From: SZAS-7 sp964514655
Lineage (GTDB): Bacteria > Chlamydiota > Chlamydiia > Chlamydiales > FEN-1388
DNA: 64,000 bases
Direction of reading: 5' to 3'
NCBI GenBank assembly: GCA_964514655.1
Contig: CAZEQY010000009.1
Location: forward strand, 1-64,000
Under the pieces are notes generated by a model. That model saw nothing but the letters and a program-made list of their open reading frames with translations, did no database searches and was not told the DNA's origin. A program made the translations under genes and the position numbers. This document shows, piece by piece, positions 62,336 through 64,000 of the stretch (position 1 is its first letter; every line of letters begins with the position of its first letter).

Positions 62336-62911
62336 ATGGAAGTAGAGATTATTACAGTATTTCACCCTCGTGAAGAGGTGCTGCATCAAAAGACTATGCC
62401 GCTCAAAGAAGATGAGTTTGCTGAAAGTCTTGAGATTGAGCAAAAGCTTTATGCCGCTTTAAAGCCCTACTTTCCGGCAGCCGGGCTTGCTGCACCACAA
62501 ATTGGCATTTTAAAGTCGGTCTTTTTATTTAGCTATGATCGCGATCCGGCACATCTAGAAGCTGTGATCAATCCCACATTTACTCCTATCGGCACCGAAG
62601 TAACCACGGGCTGGGAAGCCTGCCTTTCTGTCATCAAAACATGCTACAAAATTGCAAAAGTACCTCGCTATAAAGCTGTAAAAGCTGTCTACTACACAAA
62701 CCGCGGCAAGCGCGTTGAAAAGACGCTTCAAGATTTTGCCGCCAAGGTCTTTCAGCACGAATATGACCACCTACAAGGAATCCTCAACATCACCCGCCCC
62801 GACGCCGAGGTAAAAGAATTTGCCACCAAAGAGGCCATGGATGCCTTTTTAGCCGAAGTTAAACGCCAAGACGCCGCCGGCTACAGCGCCCCAATCCAAA
62901 AATTAGAATAA
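62336..62911 (+). CDS. def: Divergent peptide deformylase
   Basis: The 191-residue protein has the three deformylase motifs in altered form. Motif 1 is AAGLAAPQIG (canonical GxGLAAxQ), motif 2 is WEACLSV (canonical EGCLS, here Ala for Gly, keeping the metal-binding Cys), and motif 3 is QHEYDHLQG (canonical HEXDH, catalytic Glu and two His present). All three metal ligands (Cys, two His) are retained. Deformylases remove formyl from nascent proteins. The changes and absent canonical N-terminal block suggest a second copy or a non-standard substrate, such as the divergent deformylase-like proteins. It starts with a weak ribosome site after the 61799 gene. Confidence 0.88.
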   Translation: MEVEIITVFHPREEVLHQKTMPLKEDEFAESLEIEQKLYAALKPYFPAAGLAAPQIGILKSVFLFSYDRDPAHLEAVINPTFTPIGTEVTTGWEACLSVIKTCYKIAKVPRYKAVKAVYYTNRGKRVEKTLQDFAAKVFQHEYDHLQGILNITRPDAEVKEFATKEAMDAFLAEVKRQDAAGYSAPIQKLE

Positions 62912-62915
62912 TTTC

Positions 62916-62973
62916 TTGTAAAATACGGCTATTTTTAAGTATACTCCAAAATAGACGCGTCTATTTTTAAGTA
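62916..62973 (+). promoter_or_regulatory. Promoter with operator-like repeats before the DUF4143 ATPase gene
   Basis: TTGTAA (62916-62921) and TATACT (62940-62945) are 18 bases apart. The 13-base CTATTTTTAAGTA occurs at 62929-62941 (between -35 and -10) and again at 62961-62973 (at and after the start). Between them lies a perfect 20-base palindrome, AAAATAGACGCGTCTATTTT (62948-62967). The layout fits a repressor site controlling the next gene. Confidence 0.7.
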
Positions 62974-63000
62974 GAGTAACAAATAGCCAGGCTTAACCCA

Positions 63001-64000
63001 TGAAAAGATATCTCGAAGAATTTGTTAAAAAAGACCTTATAAAAAAAATGGTCTTCTTAGGAGGACCGAGACAGGTCGGAAAAACCACAATGAGTAAAAG
63101 CTATCTCACTGGAGACTGGGAGGATGGCGAATATCTAAACTGGGACATTGATGAAGAAAAAAGAATCATTCTAAAAAAACAGTGGCTTAAAAGCAGCCCA
63201 CTTATAATTTTTGACGAACTGCATAAGTACCCCCGGTGGAAAAGCTGGATCAAGGGAGTATGGGATTCAAAACCTGAGCTCCAAACCTATCTTGTTACTG
63301 GTTCTGCCAGATTAGATGTATATAAAAAGGGTGGAGACTCACTTATGGGGCGTTATCACTATTGGAGGCTCCATCCATTAACCCTGGATGAGCTGCCACA
63401 TGGAATGAGCAGCGAAACAGGTTACCAACGCCTTCTTACACTTGGAGGGTTTCCTGAGCCCTTTCTTAGCGGAGACGAACGCGAGGCAAGGCGCTGGCGT
63501 AAAGAGCGTTTTAATCGCATCGTCAAAGAAGATATTCGCGACCTTGAGCACATCAGAAATCTCCAGATGCTCGAACTGTTTATAGATGCCTTGCGCACAA
63601 GAGTCGGTGGCTTAGTTGTCTTATCTAATATTGCAGAAGATTTGCAAATTGCACCTAGGACTGCCCTTCACTGGCTACAACTTTTAGAAAAAATGTACGT
63701 TTCTTTTGCTATTTACCCGCACACAACAAATGTCCCACGAAGTATCCTTAAGCCGCCAAAAGTCTATTTTTTGGACAATGGTGATTGTATTGGTAATGGT
63801 GGACAGCACCTAGAAAACCTTGTAGCAACACACCTTCTCAAACGGCTACATTTTATCGAAGATTATCATGGACACACCTGTAGCCTCCGGTACATTAGAG
63901 ATAAAGATGGACGCGAGGTGGATTTTGTCACAGTCATTGATGGCAAAGTCCAAGACCTCATTGAAGTAAAAGCAACAGATGCCACGGTTTCAACAAGCTT
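63001..64000 (+). CDS. DUF4143-type AAA ATPase, 3' end outside window
   Basis: The gene begins at ATG 63001 and runs to the window end (333 codons seen, frame open). It has Walker A GGPRQVGKTT (about residue 20), Walker B LIIFDELHKYP (about 72), and the sensor-type TGSARLDV. A winged-helix part (LSNIAEDLQIAPRTALHWLQ) precedes a PD-(D/E)XK-like fold with DGREVDFVTVIDGK and LIEVKAT. This is the standard AAA_14 plus DUF4143 layout. Such proteins are common, often horizontally spread and functionally unassigned. The start has only a weak AGG upstream. The C-terminal few residues are missing. Confidence 0.9.

Overview
The window reads as a chromosomal segment of a member of the phylum Chlamydiota, most likely an environmental lineage outside the Chlamydiaceae. 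The evidence is gene content and order. The run trigger factor, ClpP, ClpX, SNF2 helicase, MreB, GTP-type PEP carboxykinase matches the order I remember for C. trachomatis CT705-CT710, and RecO, YagE, YidD matches CT470-CT473. The chlamydial type III secretion (T3SS) block CT663-CT674 is present as one run. Differences from Chlamydiaceae are the much larger translocators, an extra paralogous gene array, a second divergent deformylase, alanine dehydrogenase, many intergenic repeats and a DUF4143 ATPase. No identity was computed; all names come from motifs, length and order.

Layout. 1-2.5 kb: partial tRNA-Arg, short RecO, tRNA-Leu, YagE-type membrane protein, YidD and a small exported protein. 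2.5-10.2 kb, minus strand: SNF2/SWIM helicase, then the tightly overlapping mreB-pckG-LysM run. 10.5-14.5 kb, plus strand: tRNA-Gly, tig-clpP-clpX, then a four-helix-bundle (IVP/S23-like) gene between inverted arms of short tandem repeats. 14.6-27.4 kb: a good promoter, four large Asn/Gln/Thr-rich proteins (at least three clearly paralogous), then the SycD-type chaperone and the CopB and CopD translocators, closed by a terminator. 27.4-40.6 kb: the T3SS apparatus block (CesT-type chaperone, SctD, needle co-chaperone, needle SctF, SctG, an SctI-like protein, ATPase SctN, SctO, SctP, SctQ, Pkn5 kinase, secretin SctC), split between sctP and sctQ by a 390 bp near-perfect palindrome.

40.6-47.7 kb: a glycosyltransferase and the Der GTPase, then a minus-strand series (patatin phospholipase, two unknown membrane proteins, an exported arylsulfotransferase-like protein). 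47.8-50.7 kb: small genes (DUF378, YjdM/PhnA and several unknowns), ending at a 32 bp perfect inverted repeat. 50.6-61 kb, minus strand: SMC, then alanine dehydrogenase, a second SNF2/SWIM helicase and a glycosyltransferase-like protein in an overlapping operon. 61-64 kb: a paralogous pair of unknowns, a divergent peptide deformylase, and a DUF4143 ATPase that runs off the end behind a promoter with repeated operator-like sites.

The two points that stand out are (a) the gene array fused to the translocator operon, in which an N-terminal module is present in one, two and three copies in successive paralogs, a candidate for unrecognised tip, translocator or effector proteins; and (b) at least six unrelated inverted-repeat elements, several with arms built of short tandem repeats, sitting exactly in gene boundaries.
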